A DNA stretch of 64,000 nt from NCBI GenBank assembly GCA_963771705.1, contig CAVYUP010000014.1, forward strand, positions 62,001-126,000. Direction: 5' to 3'. A model generated the notes under the pieces. It was given only the letters and a program-made list of their open reading frames with translations. It had not been told where the DNA came from and made no database searches. Position numbers and translations under genes: made by a program. Positions 63,023-64,000 of this stretch are shown one piece after another (position 1 is the stretch's first letter; every line of letters starts with the position of its first letter). The DNA comes from DATFVA01 sp963771705. Its GTDB lineage: Bacteria > Bacteroidota > Ignavibacteria > Ignavibacteriales > Ignavibacteriaceae.

Positions 63023-63119
63023 ATTTCATTCTAAGTTCTCCAACTGTCAATTCTCCATTCCAATTCGCTAATTCATCTCGTTTTTATTAATTTAACTACG
63101 AATATCCGGGAATAAACTT

Positions 63120-64000
63120 GTGAAATACAATTTAGCACTCATGGTGTTTATAGTTCTTGTTTTTGCTGCTTCAGTCAATGCACAAAAAGTCTATTACGGC
63201 AATATCGATGGTGAGATCGACTTAGGTATGGCACCCTATGTCGCCCGTGTTGTGAATGAGGCAGAAAAGAATGGCGCGGATGCTATAGTCTTTCGTATTA
63301 ACACCTTTGGAGGAAGACTGGATGCTGCCACCCAGATCAAGGATGCCATAATTGGAACCAATATTTTAACGATAGCCTTTATTAATAACAGGGCTATTTC
63401 CGCAGGATCCCTGATTTCATTGTCCTGTAAAAAGATAGCGATGGTGCCCGGCAGTTCTATAGGTGCGTCTACTGTAGTCGACCAGGCAGGCAACAAACAA
63501 AGCGAAAAGTATCAATCGTATATGCGCTCCGAAATGAGGGCCACCGCGGAAAGAAATGGCCGACGGACTGATATTGCGCAGGGGATGGTAGATGAGAGAA
63601 TCGTAATTCCAGGAATAGTAGACAGCACGGAGCTTGTTACTCTCACAACCGATGAAGCTTTAAAATACGGCATCGCAGATGTGGAGGTGAATAATCTTAA
63701 AGACGTCCTTAAAGCTTTTGATCTTCAGAATGCTGAGATAGTCAGGGTAGATGAGAACTGGGCGGAAGAGGTGGTTAAGTTTCTTAACAATGCAATAGTA
63801 TCATCAATACTTATTATGATAGGTTTCTTCGGTCTGATTGCTGAGGTGAAAACTCCCGGCTGGGGACTGCCGGGAACAGTTGGCCTAATCGCGCTGGCTT
63901 TATTCTTCGGCTCATCTTACGTACTTGAGCTTGCCTCAATAATGGACATTCTCCTTTTTGTACTTGGACTCATCCTGCTTGCGCTTGAGATCTTTGTTAT
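63120..64000 (+). CDS. NfeD-type membrane-bound serine protease, 5' part (3' truncated by window)
   Basis: The frame opens with GTG at 63120 and runs off the end, giving 293 residues so far. A signal peptide (MVFIVLVFAASVNAQK) is followed by a ClpP-like protease domain: DAIVFRINTFGGRLDAATQI and AISAGSLISLSCKKIAMVPG, with the serine in SAGS near residue 100 and SIGAS after it. Membrane spans begin at about residue 225 (SSILIMIGFFGLIAEVKTPGWG), as in NfeD/STOPP-type proteins that act on membrane stomatins. A stomatin partner would be expected just downstream. Confidence 0.92.
   Translation, partial: MKYNLALMVFIVLVFAASVNAQKVYYGNIDGEIDLGMAPYVARVVNEAEKNGADAIVFRINTFGGRLDAATQIKDAIIGTNILTIAFINNRAISAGSLISLSCKKIAMVPGSSIGASTVVDQAGNKQSEKYQSYMRSEMRATAERNGRRTDIAQGMVDERIVIPGIVDSTELVTLTTDEALKYGIADVEVNNLKDVLKAFDLQNAEIVRVDENWAEEVVKFLNNAIVSSILIMIGFFGLIAEVKTPGWGLPGTVGLIALALFFGSSYVLELASIMDILLFVLGLILLALEIFV

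Noticed and set aside
1..64000. CRISPR array, rRNA, transposase or phage structural genes
   Set aside because: Looked for throughout; none could be supported.

Overview
The window looks like chromosomal DNA of a Bacteroidota/Ignavibacteria-type bacterium. This is inferred from three things: two secreted proteins end in a type IX secretion (T9SS) sorting domain with the NYPNPFNP motif (11128-12738, 18404-19219); two PorV/PorQ-type outer-membrane barrels lie side by side (39108-41050); and most genes start with little spacing in long co-directional runs. Both tRNA genes encode their own CCA. No plasmid replication, phage structural, transposase, rRNA or CRISPR signature was seen.

Layout. 1-6.2 kb: a tripartite RND efflux operon (end of a TetR-like regulator, TolC, membrane fusion lipoprotein, RND pump, small P-II-like protein). 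6.4-12.7 kb: small unknowns, a Tat-exported DUF362 protein overlapping a large NapH/ferredoxin fusion, a phosphoribosyltransferase with an integral membrane partner, and a secreted Asp-box (BNR) protein. 12.8-15.2 kb: tRNA-Gly(CCC), a bidirectional terminator, an octaheme cytochrome c and its probable TetR regulator, with nearly the same operator in front of each gene. 15.4-20.3 kb: tRNA-Val(TAC) followed by an accessory region of small, poorly conserved and partly broken genes. It is bounded on the right by a degenerate copy of the tRNA-Val terminator and so may be a decayed integrated island. It holds the most unusual signal in the window, a candidate structured RNA at 16001-16179 with a 21-position hairpin, a 7-bp loop pseudoknot and a 12-bp closing stem.

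20.4-31.6 kb is mostly housekeeping: a PAS/HisKA_2 histidine kinase, a Kgd-type fused 2-oxoglutarate dehydrogenase, PdxH, a DMT transporter, archease with RtcB, a GNAT protein and small unknown proteins. 31.6-36.6 kb: an overlapping deacetylase - glycosyltransferase - radical SAM trio, an outer-membrane-type protein and a site-2 protease. 36.7-41.1 kb: a secretion-related set (lipoprotein, Asp-box protein with sorting tail, two PorV-like barrels). 41.1-43.4 kb: a GH92 glycosidase. 43.6-53.0 kb: a cell-surface glycan cluster (FemAB-like protein, four glycosyltransferases, flippase, asparagine-synthase-like protein, glycerate kinase).

53.0-64.0 kb: thyA-folA-mutL in translational coupling, a methylmalonyl-CoA mutase large subunit broken by one missing base in an A run, a UbiA-family prenyltransferase, a CNNM/CorC-type membrane protein, tgt-yajC, ribBA and the start of an NfeD-type membrane protease that runs off the end. 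All functional calls come from motif recognition by eye; no database search was run.
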